Source: Pyropia yezoensis
Taxonomy: Eukaryota > Rhodophyta > Bangiophyceae > Bangiales > Bangiaceae
Length of the DNA stretch: 64,000 bases
Assembly (NCBI GenBank): GCA_009829735.1
Contig: CM020619.1
Span: forward strand, 11,709,777 to 11,773,776
Direction of reading: 5' to 3'
Of this stretch, positions 1 through 9,434 are shown one piece after another. A model generated the notes under the pieces. It ran no database searches. It was not told the DNA's origin and worked only from the letters and a program-made list of their open reading frames with translations. The translations under genes and the position numbers were made by a program. Numbering within the stretch: the first letter of the stretch is position 1; each line of letters starts with the position of its first letter.

Positions 1-114
1 GCGGCGCTGGGCCCGGCGGCGCCGGGGAAGCGCCGGCGGCCGCCTGAGCCGCCCGATGGACGACCGACCGCGTCCCCGCCTAACCAGCGGCGGCGGTCGG
101 CCAGCCCACCTCGC

Positions 115-2226
115 TTGCCGGGTGGGTGCGCAGCTACACAGGCACGCAACCGGCGGCGCCGGCCACACCGCGCCGCCCGGCGAGCCGCCGTCACGCGGCT
201 CGCACAAGAGACTGCCCGGGCGCCCCCGCACGCGCACGCACGACGCGTCCGCGGCTCACTGGCGCAGTGGAACAAGATTGGCGCCTCGACCTGGGCTCTC
301 CAGGTGCTGCACTTTGGTTACCGCATCCCGTGGGTGCGGAAGCCGGCGCACCACCGCTCGGCGCCGTACCCGCAGTCGCCGGCGGACTTGAAGTTTTCTT
401 CCAAGACGGTGGACGACTGGGCCCACCACGCCTTTGTCCAGGAGCTGAGCCCGGCGGACGCTGCAGCAGCCAAGGACGTCGCGCCGACCTTCGTCGCCAA
501 GGGCAACTCCAAGGACCGCCTCGTGGTGGACCTGTCGCGCAAGAACGCCAACATGGCCGACAGGAAGTTCAAGTACGACTCCCTGGCCCGCTTCACCGCG
601 CAGCTGCAGCCCAACGACAACCTGATCAGCTGGGACATCCAGAACGCCTTCTTCCACGTCCCCCTCTCGCCGGCGGACCAGCGTCGGCTGGCGTTCCGGG
701 TGGGCGACCGCGTGTTTCTCCCGCTCGTGCTCCCGTTCGGCATGAAGCTGTCTCCGTACGTCTTCACCAAGACAATGCGCCCGGTCGTCGCGGCCCTCCG
801 CCACCGGGGCCTACGCATGATAGAGTACATCGACGAATTCGCCTCGACGGCGCCGGGGCCCGCCCCGTCGTCGTCAGCGGCCGCGACCGCGACGCGGTTG
901 TGGGTCCTGGACTTCTTTGCTTCCTTGGGCATCGCTGTCCACCCGACCAAGGGCGCCGTCTGCGGGACCACGGCGCTCCCCCTCCTTGGCTTTGTCGTCG
1001 AGACGGAGCGCCGCCTGATCCTCCTCCCGCCCAAGCGCCTGGACGCCATCGTATCCGCGGCCAAGGCGCTGTCGTCGGCGGCCAACAAGAACGGGCGTCG
1101 AGTGCCATTCAAGGCCTTGCAACGCTTCACGGGCAAGGGGGTGGCCTGCACGCCCGCCATCCCCGCGGCGCGGCTCAACCCGCGCCGTCTCTACGCCGCC
1201 CAACGCGGACAGATGACGCACCGCTACGTGCGGCTGTGCCTCGGCGCCCTCCGCGACCTCAAGTGGTGGAGGTCGCTGACGACCTCCCGAGACGTCGGCC
1301 GGGCCCTATGGCCCGCGTCGCTCGGCCTCTTGACGACCGACGCGTCTCCATGGGGCTGGGGCGGCACATGGAACAACCTGGTGCCGGCACAAGGCTTCTT
1401 CGCCGCGGGTTACCTCCCCCTGCACATCAACGTGAAGGAGGTGGCGGCCGTCCGGCTCTCCATCGAGGCCTTCTACCGCCAGTTCCCCCTCTCGAGGGGC
1501 GAGCTCGACCTGCTGATCGACAACAAGGTCGCCATGCACGTGATCAACGCGTGCTTTACGCGCTCTCCCGCGTTGGCCGCAGAGCTGCGGCAGCTTTACG
1601 TCCTGTGCCGCACCCTCGGACTATCCATCCGGGCCTCCTGGATCCCGTCGCTGGCCAACATCTGGGCCGACAAGCTCAGCCGCGACCGAGACGGCACCGA
1701 CTGGCGCCTGGCCGCCCCGCTCTTTCGTCGGCTGGACAGCCTCTTTGGGGTTCACGAGGTCGGCCTCTTCGCGGCGTCGAACAACACCCACTGCGCCCGC
1801 TTCTACTCCTTCCCGGCGTCCCCCGGCTGCGACGCCATCAACGCGCTGGACCAGAGCTGGGCCGTGGGCAACCTCTACGCCAACCCGCCCTTCTCGCTCA
1901 TCCCCCTCGCCTTGAACAAGATCGTGGCCGACTGCGCCACCGTCACCCTCATCTTGCCCATCTGGCAAGCCCAGCTCTGGTGGGCAGAAACCGTCGCGCG
2001 GGCCAACCAGGCGTACCTGCTGCCGCGCTCGGCGGGCCTGTTCAACCCGGGGCGGAAGCAGCTGCCGACGCCCGAGCCGCACTGGCGCGCCGGGGCCTTC
2101 CGATTCGTCAACGGCGGGAAGCCTTGGCTGCCGCCGCGTGGCGGTCTGACCAACGAGCAGCCATGGCCAGTGCCCACCCCGGCGACGGTCTTGCCGCCGC
2201 TGCCCTCGACCGCCTGCGCGACCTGA
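115..2226 (+). CDS. DIRS element reverse transcriptase - RNase H - methyltransferase ORF
   Basis: Polyprotein reading frame of the retroelement. The reverse transcriptase part spans roughly 460-1000 (motifs such as DRLVVDLSRKN and QNAFFHVPLSP). An RNase H region spans roughly 1310-1690 (TTDASPWGWGG, then WADKLSRD). A Dam-like methyltransferase region follows at roughly 1740-2130, with the NPPF motif near 1885. This domain order is that of DIRS-order elements. No ATG begins the frame near 115, so the true start is probably further left or outside the window. The frame ends at 2226, overlapping the recombinase frame, which is a normal arrangement for the family. Confidence 0.8.
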   Translation: MPGGCAATQARNRRRRPHRAARRAAVTRLAQETARAPPHAHARRVRGSLAQWNKIGASTWALQVLHFGYRIPWVRKPAHHRSAPYPQSPADLKFSSKTVDDWAHHAFVQELSPADAAAAKDVAPTFVAKGNSKDRLVVDLSRKNANMADRKFKYDSLARFTAQLQPNDNLISWDIQNAFFHVPLSPADQRRLAFRVGDRVFLPLVLPFGMKLSPYVFTKTMRPVVAALRHRGLRMIEYIDEFASTAPGPAPSSSAAATATRLWVLDFFASLGIAVHPTKGAVCGTTALPLLGFVVETERRLILLPPKRLDAIVSAAKALSSAANKNGRRVPFKALQRFTGKGVACTPAIPAARLNPRRLYAAQRGQMTHRYVRLCLGALRDLKWWRSLTTSRDVGRALWPASLGLLTTDASPWGWGGTWNNLVPAQGFFAAGYLPLHINVKEVAAVRLSIEAFYRQFPLSRGELDLLIDNKVAMHVINACFTRSPALAAELRQLYVLCRTLGLSIRASWIPSLANIWADKLSRDRDGTDWRLAAPLFRRLDSLFGVHEVGLFAASNNTHCARFYSFPASPGCDAINALDQSWAVGNLYANPPFSLIPLALNKIVADCATVTLILPIWQAQLWWAETVARANQAYLLPRSAGLFNPGRKQLPTPEPHWRAGAFRFVNGGKPWLPPRGGLTNEQPWPVPTPATVLPPLPSTACAT

Positions 2227-3167
2227 GCCTGCGAGATGTCACCGCCGTGAATTACGGGGCCGCCTGGGTGCGCTTCACCTCCTTCTGCGCCGACGGCGGC
2301 TACCGCGCCCTGCCAGCCACGCCGGTCACCTTCGGCCGCTACGTGGCCTACCAATGGCTCAAGGGGACGGTGCAGCCCTCGAGCGTGCGCACCTACCTGG
2401 CACCTATTCGCAAACGGCACATCGCCGCCGGCTTCCCTAACCCGTGCGCTTCCGACCTGGTCGCAGAGGCGCTGGCGGGCTTCACGAACGCCTGGCTCGA
2501 CGCCCACGGCAGCAAGCCCAAGCGCATCGCGCTGCCCGCGTCCACCGCCTGGCGCCTAGCCGTCCACGCCTGCCTCTCCGTCGACACCAAACTCGCCCTG
2601 CGCCTCACTGCGGTCGTCGCCCACTTCTTCATGTGCCGCCGGGCCAAGGACATCATAAACCTCAAGGCCGCCGACGTGCTCTTCCTGGACGACGGCGCCC
2701 TGTCCTTCCAGATCCCGCGGACCAAGATGGACGCCAAGCGCCCAGGCGGTGAGCGCCTCGCGCACGTCTTCCCCGCCACGCGCTTCCACACGGTGGCCGA
2801 CCTGCCCATCCTCCTCGTGCGGCGCGCAGTAACGCGCCACCTCCAGTCTACCCCGGCCAACCTCCCCCTCTTCTACACGGGCACCGCCGACCCGGGCGAC
2901 GTGCTGACCGGCTGGCTGCGCGCGGGTCTGCAGCTGCTCGCGGTCACCCCCCCTGTCGGCTGCGTGTTCGCCTCCCACTCCTCCCGGGCGGGCGGCTGCA
3001 CCGCCATGCGAACCGTCGGCGTCGGGCTCGACGCCGTCGCCCAGTGGGCGGGCATGGCGGTGCCTACCTTGTTGTCTAGCTACAACGATGCTCTCGCCCA
3101 AGTCACCCCCGAGGCCCACTACTTCTTTGGCCGCCTACTCACGCCCACATTGACGTTGCCGGCGTAA
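2163..3167 (+). CDS. DIRS element tyrosine recombinase
   Basis: Tyrosine recombinase of the DIRS/PAT element, 334 residues from the ATG at 2163. It would integrate the circular DNA copy of the element. An N-terminal SAM-like, core-binding helical region is followed by the catalytic domain, with an Arg-bearing block (MCRRAKDIINL, near 2630-2660) and the C-terminal block carrying His-x2-Arg and the final Tyr (HSSRAGGCTAM near 2975; SYNDAL near 3078). The start overlaps the end of the upstream polyprotein frame by about 64 bases, a usual arrangement for the family. The frame is open throughout. Confidence 0.85.
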   Translation: MASAHPGDGLAAAALDRLRDLSLRDVTAVNYGAAWVRFTSFCADGGYRALPATPVTFGRYVAYQWLKGTVQPSSVRTYLAPIRKRHIAAGFPNPCASDLVAEALAGFTNAWLDAHGSKPKRIALPASTAWRLAVHACLSVDTKLALRLTAVVAHFFMCRRAKDIINLKAADVLFLDDGALSFQIPRTKMDAKRPGGERLAHVFPATRFHTVADLPILLVRRAVTRHLQSTPANLPLFYTGTADPGDVLTGWLRAGLQLLAVTPPVGCVFASHSSRAGGCTAMRTVGVGLDAVAQWAGMAVPTLLSSYNDALAQVTPEAHYFFGRLLTPTLTLPA

Positions 3168-3186
3168 GTCGACCATCTCCCTCTGT

Positions 3187-3219
3187 TGGCTATCCGCGGG
3201 CTTGTGAGCGGGTTGTTAT
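3187..3219 (+). repeat. 33-bp direct repeat, first copy (PAT-like right end)
   Basis: An exact 33-bp copy of 3613-3645, lying 20 bp after the recombinase stop. In PAT-like elements one half of the split direct repeat follows the last ORF (B1) and recurs at the outer right end (B2). The position fits B1. Confidence 0.75.
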
Positions 3220-3612
3220 GCTTTGTTATTGCTTGCCTTTCTCCATTGTAACTTACCGAGCGATCGACTGGGTCGAGTGCGGCGGTGGGGGAGGTGCAAT
3301 CGTATCTCCAGTGGGGAGCGCGACTGACTGGGACGGTCGACCTGACGGGGGACCGGGCCAGGCGGGCGGGCGTGGCCACGGCGCGGCGCCGTACTTCACG
3401 ACCACCGCCTGCCTCCACCCTTGCCCCCCGCCGGGTCGGCACGTCCGTCGTCTTTCGCGCTCCCACCATCCTCCCTGCCCAAGCGCCTTGGGCACAACCT
3501 GTCGTCTTTCTTGGGTGGGCCTTTGGGACACACGTGTTGTACCACGTGGTGAGCTTGCATTATTTTCGTGATTTGTTTGGGCCGCAACCCAAATCAAATA
3601 AAATACTGTCAA

Positions 3613-3645
3613 TGGCTATCCGCGGGCTTGTGAGCGGGTTGTTAT
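3613..3645 (+). repeat. 33-bp direct repeat, second copy (probable right terminus)
   Basis: Exact copy of 3187-3219, separated by 393 bp. It fits the outer B2 repeat of a PAT-like element. The intervening 3220-3612 should then contain the A2 repeat matching the element's left end, which is outside this window. Confidence 0.7.
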
Positions 3646-5293
3646 CCTCCCGGGCCTGCCGTCGAGGGTTGGCGCGAAGGAGGAGAAAATAGTACAACAA
3701 AAAACGCGCGTTGAAAAGAGAGAAGATCAGGGAGGGAGCTGCTTCTTGTTCTTGGGCCACCCACGGCGTGCCCGTCTTACGCGCAGGGACCGACGGCACG
3801 TGCCAATGGACCGGTCTGCGCGGCTACGCTGCCGGCTATGGCGGCCGCCGTCGAGGGGCGGGGTGCTCCGCCCTGCCCTCTCGTCACCGCAGGTCAAGGC
3901 TAGGCGGTGTCGTAGGTGCGGGCGGCACCAACTGCAGCAGGGTCCATCCGAAAGATAGCGCCACGCGGATGTCCTCTCCAGAGGCGTTGGGGGGAAGCGC
4001 CTGCCCCGCTCTCATCTACCCGCGCCAGGTGCACACCTGTATGGGGCACCATGGCGTCATCCTCCTTGACCCCCCTTGCCCGGCTGCAAGAGGTAGAAAG
4101 GTGGCGGCGGCAGCCGCTGCGGCGGTCGCACCGGCCGACGACGCGACGGGGGGTGCGTCATCGGGAGGCCGCCAGCGTCTTGAGGAGAGCCAGCCGCCGC
4201 TCCAGTGGGTGGGCTCTTTCCTGGGCGAGAAAGAAGAGGGGCGGCGGCCGCAGCCTCCCGCTTCCGTAGCCACACCACCGGCGGCCCCCCGGTGCGGCAC
4301 AGTGTGGGGAACGGGGGGCGTGGTGCAGGTTCAGAAGGGTTGGCGGCGGCAGCCGTCGCCACTCTACTCCTCCCAGACCGACCCCACGGCAGGGGCACGG
4401 CCAACCTCCGACTCCCCCCGTCAGCCGAGGCGCAGGCGGCTGCCCGCGGACTCCCCGGCGCGTCGACGGCCTCTACGGTGGGGCGGGGGCCGCCACCACC
4501 GATGGCGACGGTAATCTGCGACAAAGGACGCGCTGCCGCGGTGTCTTCGCCCTCCCGCCACGGTTCCAAGGCAGCGAGTGTGGTTACAGTACAGTATCGT
4601 TCATTGGCGACGGAGACCAAGTGGCGCGCCGAGGCGGGGCTCTCTCGATTGGCAACGACCCCACACTGTTTAGTAGTAGGGGGCTAATGGGCCGTACATT
4701 TCTTGAGTTCACCGTGGAGCTCCACGCCGCAGTACTTTGCACGTAAAATTTATCCCACCTCGTACTGGGCAGCTGCACTTGGCTCCAACGTCGGATCCTG
4801 GTCGCTCTCCATTGTTGCAGCGCCCGGCGGGGCTGCAACGGTCGCCAGGCCGGCTGCCCTTCCGCCCTGCTGGCGCGTGCTCGCCGAGCCGAGCGCACGC
4901 GCCGCACCCGTCGCGGGCGGGTGGGCGAGGGAGCACGCGCCGGCCCCCCCCGGCGCTCACCACGGCTCTCGCTGGTATCTCGCGCTCACGGGGGTGGCCC
5001 GACGCGCGCCGGCGCTGCGAGGCGGCGAGCCCACCCCGCCGTAGCCAGAACCGCCCCCCCTGCCGTCCGCTCCCCCGCCACCCACCGCGCGTCGCGTCTG
5101 CCAGCCCGCGCTGCCGCTGCTCCCCTACGCACCGGCCCGTCACGCACCGCGGGCGGCGCTCTCCCATCCGCCTGCTTCCTGCCTGTCCTTTTTCCTCACC
5201 CCCTTGGCCCCCGCCCTCACCTCCTCCCCCCCTGCTGTATTCCTCTCCATTCCCACCCGCCGTCTGGCCCGCCTGCCTCCCTCACTCGCCGCG
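3646..5293. other. Intergenic, no supported gene
   Basis: GC-rich sequence between the retroelement and the first host gene. Open frames on both strands are short, Arg/Pro-rich and lack domain signals. The last ~130 bases before 5294 form a C/T-rich leader belonging to the next gene. A GTACAGTA motif lies at 4589-4596. Confidence 0.6.
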
Positions 5294-5725
5294 ATGGCTT
5301 TTGTGGGCGGCGCGACGCCGCAGCGGGGCCCCCTCGCCCCCGCCCGCGGTCGCGTGAGCGCCACCATCATGGCCACTCCCCCACCCTCTGCGCCGCCGCC
5401 CTCTGCCGGTGGCGCTGCCGTCGTTGGCCGCGCCCGCTTCCTCCGCCTGGCAGCGGTGGCCGCCGCGACCGCGGCTGCCGCGGCCACCACCGCGACGGGC
5501 GTTCCTTCCCCCGCGGCTGCTGCCAGCCTGGGCGACATCATCAGTCGGGTGATGGACCCGGAAGTGGAAAGTGACGAAGACGCGGTCGAGGCGATCGTGG
5601 CGGCGGCGGCAGCGGCTGGCAAGCCCCTCTCCGCAAAGGAGGTGGAAGCCGTGACCGAGGAGTTTGCTGAGCGGCGGCGGAAGCAGCGCGAGCCAAAGAC
5701 CAAGTACTTGGGCGGCACCCTGTGA
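5294..5725 (+). CDS. Small plastid, probably thylakoid-lumen, protein of unknown function
   Basis: A 143-residue protein. I chose the ATG at 5294 (GCGATGG context) over in-frame upstream codons because it follows a pyrimidine-rich leader. The first ~50 residues are rich in Ala/Pro/Ser/Arg with few acidic residues, like a plastid transit peptide. An Arg pair (GRARFLR) then precedes an Ala-rich hydrophobic segment ending in a probable AAAAS cleavage site near residue 78, which is a bipartite lumen-targeting signal. The mature part is only about 65 residues, acidic in the middle (DPEVESDEDAVEA), predicted helical, and ends in a basic stretch and TKYLGGTL. I do not recognise the family. A small soluble subunit of a thylakoid complex is possible, but nothing identifies which. 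It is convergent with adenosine kinase across a 449-bp gap. Confidence 0.65.
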   Translation: MAFVGGATPQRGPLAPARGRVSATIMATPPPSAPPPSAGGAAVVGRARFLRLAAVAAATAAAAATTATGVPSPAAAASLGDIISRVMDPEVESDEDAVEAIVAAAAAAGKPLSAKEVEAVTEEFAERRRKQREPKTKYLGGTL

Positions 5726-6174
5726 GGGCAAATGGCATTGGTGTGAGGGGAGGGGCATTGTATTCTGGGAGGGGTGGGTGGGCGGTGCGCTGGGTGTGGC
5801 AAGTCCAGCCGGGGTGGATTGGCCGGTCCGTGTGGTGGCAGAGGTCTCTGGCTGCCGAGGTTGCTCCGGGGGTCCACGTGGGTGTATGACGCCACTGGGA
5901 CGTGCTGGTGTGTCCGGCAGCGGTTTTTCCTAAGTCAGGCCAGACTATCATTGTGTCGGAAACGCGTTACTCGAGGCGTGTCATATCTGCGCCGGGGTTG
6001 GCCGGATGCCTTGTCATAACCTTTGTTTTCTGGTGTTTTTACATGCCCTGAGCTGCCCTCAGAGAAGTTCGCACCCTGCCAAGCACCGAGGGTAGTGTAC
6101 AGTGCCGCCGGTGTAGTGTTCATCAACGCAGACGCGCACAGCGTGCAGCAGCCCGCGGCACCCGCACGCCACCT

Positions 6175-7281
6175 CTAATACTGGCACGAGGTGCCGCGGA
6201 ACTTGAACTCATTCTTGGCCGGCATGGTGCACCCCGACCGCTTGATGACCACGTTCGCAGCGTAGTTGCCCCGCGCCACGCACTCAACAATCGGTACTCC
6301 CGCGGCCATGCCCGACAGGAAGCCCCCCGCAAAGGCGTCGCCCGCGCCGTTGGTGTCCACCAGCTCCGACGGCGCGCAGGGGATGATGCCAAAGCGCTCG
6401 ACCGACCACAGGCGGGACGACTCGCCAATCGCCACAATCGTCGGGTCGGCACCCTGGGTGAAGACAACCGTCCGTGGCCGCGGGGACGCCTTGTCCACCT
6501 GGGCCAGCTTGATGGCAATCTCCTGAACGTCAGAGGTGTCCCAGCCCATGGCCTTGGCCAGCACCCCCGCCTCGGCCTCATTGCCAAAGTAGACATCGAC
6601 GTACGGGAGGGCGGCCTTCATGGCAGCCAGGAAGGGAGGCACCTCCAGCAGGAAGGGCGCCGACAGGTTCATGGCGAGCGTCTTGCCCGTCTCATGCGCA
6701 TGCGCGCCAATAGCCTGCACCGTCTCGGGGGAGACGGTGAGGAAGAAGCCGGCTATGTAAAAGACGCGAGCCTTGAGAACCATCGCCCACTGCTTGGCAT
6801 CCTTGACGTGGTCCACCTTGTACGTGTTGGCAGCCGACAGGTTGGCCACCAGCGACCGCGCGGCGCCGCCGTCAGTGACCAGGACCGCGCACGTGCCCGT
6901 CGGCTGTCCGCCGCCCGTGTAGTAGGCCACTTTGACGCCATCGGCGGTGGCAGAGGCAGCCATCTTGTCCGCAAAGTCGTCAGTACCGACCGCCCCAATG
7001 AAGCCCGTCGCGCCCGGTGCGCCCAGCATCCACTGTGCAACGCGGACAGCGTTCTGGGTGGCCCCACCCGCCGTGTAGGACGCACCGTACTCATCGCGAA
7101 GCTGCGCGTACAGGGGCAGGTGGGCGTCCTCGGCCAAGATGGCGTTGTTTGCCTCGAGCTTGTACTTGGTGAGCACCTCTGAAGTGACGTTGGCAGTCAT
7201 GTCGAGCAGAGGGTTGCCTAGGCCAAGCACAGCCCCCTCCTCCACGGTGGCCGCAGGCGCTGATCCGTTCGTGGCCGCCAT
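6175..7281 (-). CDS. ADK: Adenosine kinase
   Basis: A 368-residue PfkB/ribokinase-family protein that phosphorylates adenosine to AMP with ATP. In plants and algae it salvages adenosine released by S-adenosylhomocysteine hydrolase and so keeps methylation going. It should be cytosolic, as no transit peptide is seen. Family marks are the N-terminal GNPLLDMTA substrate-binding block, the Gly-rich SYTAGGATQNA segment, and the C-terminal PfkB signature DTNGAGDAFAGG with the catalytic-base Asp near residue 315. Length matches the usual 340-370. The start at 7281 (CACGATGGC) has a good context; the next in-frame upstream codon of start type is GTG. Single exon. It is head-to-head with the gene at 7912, sharing about 630 bp. 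Confidence 0.95.
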   Translation of the reverse strand: MAATNGSAPAATVEEGAVLGLGNPLLDMTANVTSEVLTKYKLEANNAILAEDAHLPLYAQLRDEYGASYTAGGATQNAVRVAQWMLGAPGATGFIGAVGTDDFADKMAASATADGVKVAYYTGGGQPTGTCAVLVTDGGAARSLVANLSAANTYKVDHVKDAKQWAMVLKARVFYIAGFFLTVSPETVQAIGAHAHETGKTLAMNLSAPFLLEVPPFLAAMKAALPYVDVYFGNEAEAGVLAKAMGWDTSDVQEIAIKLAQVDKASPRPRTVVFTQGADPTIVAIGESSRLWSVERFGIIPCAPSELVDTNGAGDAFAGGFLSGMAAGVPIVECVARGNYAANVVIKRSGCTMPAKNEFKFRGTSCQY

Positions 7282-7911
7282 CGTGGCGGAAGTGAGCACG
7301 GGGTGAGGATACGGGCACGGTTCGGCGGAAAGGAGGGAGAGGGAGTAGGGGCGTAGGTGTCGCGGAAAGTGAGACGACCGCCGTGGCTGTCGGGGATGGG
7401 CAGGCTGTGTAGGGGTGGACGACGGCGGCGTCGCTCAGAAAAGCCCCAGCCGGGCCATTGCGGCCGGTCATCGAGCCAGAGCTGCCGTCAACCGCCCGCC
7501 AGCGCCCGTGGCGTCGGCAATGATCGTGGTGCTTACATCGTGACTTCCCCGATTCTGTGGCTGACCGGGACTGCGCAGCGGTCAGCGAAGTGCATGAGAG
7601 TTAAGTCTGCGACTTCCCTGCAACGTGTCACCCGAGGGTGCGGACCGACGGTGGAAGCGGCGCGAGGCTGTGACATGAAAACGTGAAGGGAGGCTTGGTG
7701 TGGATAACCGTCCTCCCGTCTACACGCCCCGCCGCGGCGACTGCGCCCCCCGGCCGTGTTGCCAAGGTCCCGCCAAGCCAACGTGTCGGACCTTACTACT
7801 TCGACTTTCACGGTGAGGCGACCTTCATCGGATCCTCTCCAACCTCTTGTCGCTCGTGCTTCCGTCTCCACTCGCTCTGCCGCACCGCGTCATCCACGGC
7901 GCGCAGTCGCC
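7282..7911. promoter_or_regulatory. Shared upstream region of two divergent genes
   Basis: A 630-bp interval between the divergent starts of adenosine kinase (-) and the OCIA-like gene (+). It must hold both promoters and 5' leaders. I see no clear TATA box. The stretch next to the kinase start is purine-rich on this strand, so it reads as a C/T-rich leader on the kinase strand. Confidence 0.5.
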
Positions 7912-8967
7912 ATGGTACCCCCGTCCCCTTCCCCGCCGGGCGACCCGTCCGCTTCCCCTCCCCACCCGCTCACGTCCGCTGATATTGCAACTGCCGCCTT
8001 TGCGGCTGCCCGCGCCGCCCGCTACACGCCCAACGCTGCCGAGGCGGCGGCGACGCGGCCGCCCTCCAGCCCCCTCCCTGCATTGCTGGCGGCGGTGGGC
8101 GTCCCGCTGGGCGCCGCGTTCGCCCTCCGGCGGCAGCTGCGCCCGCCCTTCGCAGTGCGGGTGGTGGTCAATGTGGGCGCACTCGCCGTCGCCGCCGCGG
8201 GCGCAGCAGAGGTGGCGCGTGGCGCCGCGTCGGGGGCGGCCGAGCGGCTTGCGGGTCTCGACGAGGCTTCCCCGCTCGCCAATGAGGTGCGCGCTGTGGC
8301 GATGGCGGCCGAGGGGGGAACGTTGGGCGGCACCTGGGTGGCCACCCACGTGCCGCCGTCTGTGTTGGCTGCCATGGCCGACCGCGCGGCAGCCGCCGAG
8401 GCGTCGGGGGAGGGAAGGGGTGCGGCGGGGGTGTACCCTCTATCGGGGGGCCCTCCGCGGTTGGCGGGGGCGGGCGGCGCTTCCCCGGTGGGGGAGGAGC
8501 GCCCCAAGCTTCTTGTTTCCCGGCCGCCGCGGCCGCCCGAGGCTGCTGCCCCTGGCGGGCGCGACGTGTGGGCGGTGAGCGCTGCGGCCGAGGCGGCGGC
8601 CGCCCGCGCCACGGCGGCGGTGCGCGAAAACCGCCGCCGCCGCCGCCACGGCGGGGTGGATGGCGCCGAGGAGCTGACGGACGCGGCCGCTGCTGCCGTC
8701 GCCGCCGCGAACGACGACCGCGGCGGGTGGGTGGATGATCCAGGTGGCGGGCTGGGCGCCATGGCGACGGGGGCGTTTGACTTTGCTGCGGCGGCGGGCA
8801 GTGGTGCGGCTGGCGGTGGGGTGGAGGGTGGGGGCGTAGATGGAGAAGAAGGCGGGGGATGGGGGGGGGAGGGGGCGGACGACGGCCTCTCTCCCGGTCA
8901 GCGCCGCGCGCGGGAGCGGCTGCGGCGGCGAATGGAGCGGGCGGGGGGGGGGCATCCAGCGGGTTGA
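7912..8967 (+). CDS. OCIA-domain-like small membrane protein with long disordered tail
   Basis: A 351-residue protein from the ATG at 7912 (CGCCATGG). The N-terminal ~150 residues contain two hydrophobic segments (about residues 56-73 and 83-100) and then GLDEASPLANEVRA. The order of a short helix, two membrane passes, then a [L]-x-x-SPL-x-x-x-[VL]R ending resembles the OCIA domain of OCIAD proteins, which sit in the mitochondrial inner membrane and help respiratory complex assembly. I offer that as a family guess only. The remaining ~200 residues are Gly/Ala/Arg-rich and probably disordered, ending in an Arg-rich helix (SPGQRRARERLRRRMERAGG). Single exon. The long tail is much larger than in animal OCIA proteins. 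It could instead be a lineage-specific membrane protein. Confidence 0.65.
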   Translation: MVPPSPSPPGDPSASPPHPLTSADIATAAFAAARAARYTPNAAEAAATRPPSSPLPALLAAVGVPLGAAFALRRQLRPPFAVRVVVNVGALAVAAAGAAEVARGAASGAAERLAGLDEASPLANEVRAVAMAAEGGTLGGTWVATHVPPSVLAAMADRAAAAEASGEGRGAAGVYPLSGGPPRLAGAGGASPVGEERPKLLVSRPPRPPEAAAPGGRDVWAVSAAAEAAAARATAAVRENRRRRRHGGVDGAEELTDAAAAAVAAANDDRGGWVDDPGGGLGAMATGAFDFAAAAGSGAAGGGVEGGGVDGEEGGGWGGEGADDGLSPGQRRARERLRRRMERAGGGHPAG

Positions 8968-9434
8968 GGGGCTGGGCGGCGTGACGGCGTGGTTGGTAGG
9001 GTCTGGTTGTCTCTCATAGAATGGTGCCACAAGTTTCCCAGCCACTGAAGCACGGCAGGGCCAAGGGACGGGGCAGGACTCGTCCCGCCTACACGAGAAG
9101 GAACACGCTGTGGACAGTTCTGTGGATGTGGGGCCCTCTCCGCGCCGCCCCCCGGCTTAAAGAGCGCGAGCGAGCGCCCCGCAATCTGATGACGACTCAC
9201 CGTCTGCGGTCGATAGAGCCAGCGATGGAAGGAGTGTGCAGTGCTTCTACCTCGTGGCGAGTCCAACAGACATTTCACCGTCGCGCAAACACTGGCTGCG
9301 CCCGGTACAGCCTCCTCCACTCGCACTCAGGCACATCCTACCCATCCCCACCCAACCATCGCTCCCCCCTCCGCGATTAACACCCCGCTCCTCAGCACCC
9401 TGTACAACTCGCCGGGCCATCCGCCTCTCGGCAT

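Larger units (their letters stand above)
1..3645 (+). mobile_element. DIRS/PAT-like tyrosine-recombinase retrotransposon, left end outside window
   Basis: Retroelement of the DIRS order, which integrates with a tyrosine recombinase instead of a DDE integrase. Visible parts in order are reverse transcriptase, RNase H, a Dam-like methyltransferase domain (all in the frame running to 2226), an overlapping tyrosine recombinase (2163-3167), and a pair of 33-bp direct repeats (3187-3219 and 3613-3645). The recombinase in an overlapping frame and the methyltransferase after RNase H are typical of DIRS and PAT elements. The direct repeat pair fits the split-direct-repeat ends of PAT-like elements, as known from Volvox Kangaroo and Chlamydomonas TOC3. 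The gag region and left terminus lie beyond position 1. I noticed no breaks in the visible part, so it looks whole there and is probably young. The right boundary is inferred from the second repeat and could lie slightly further right. Confidence 0.85.
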
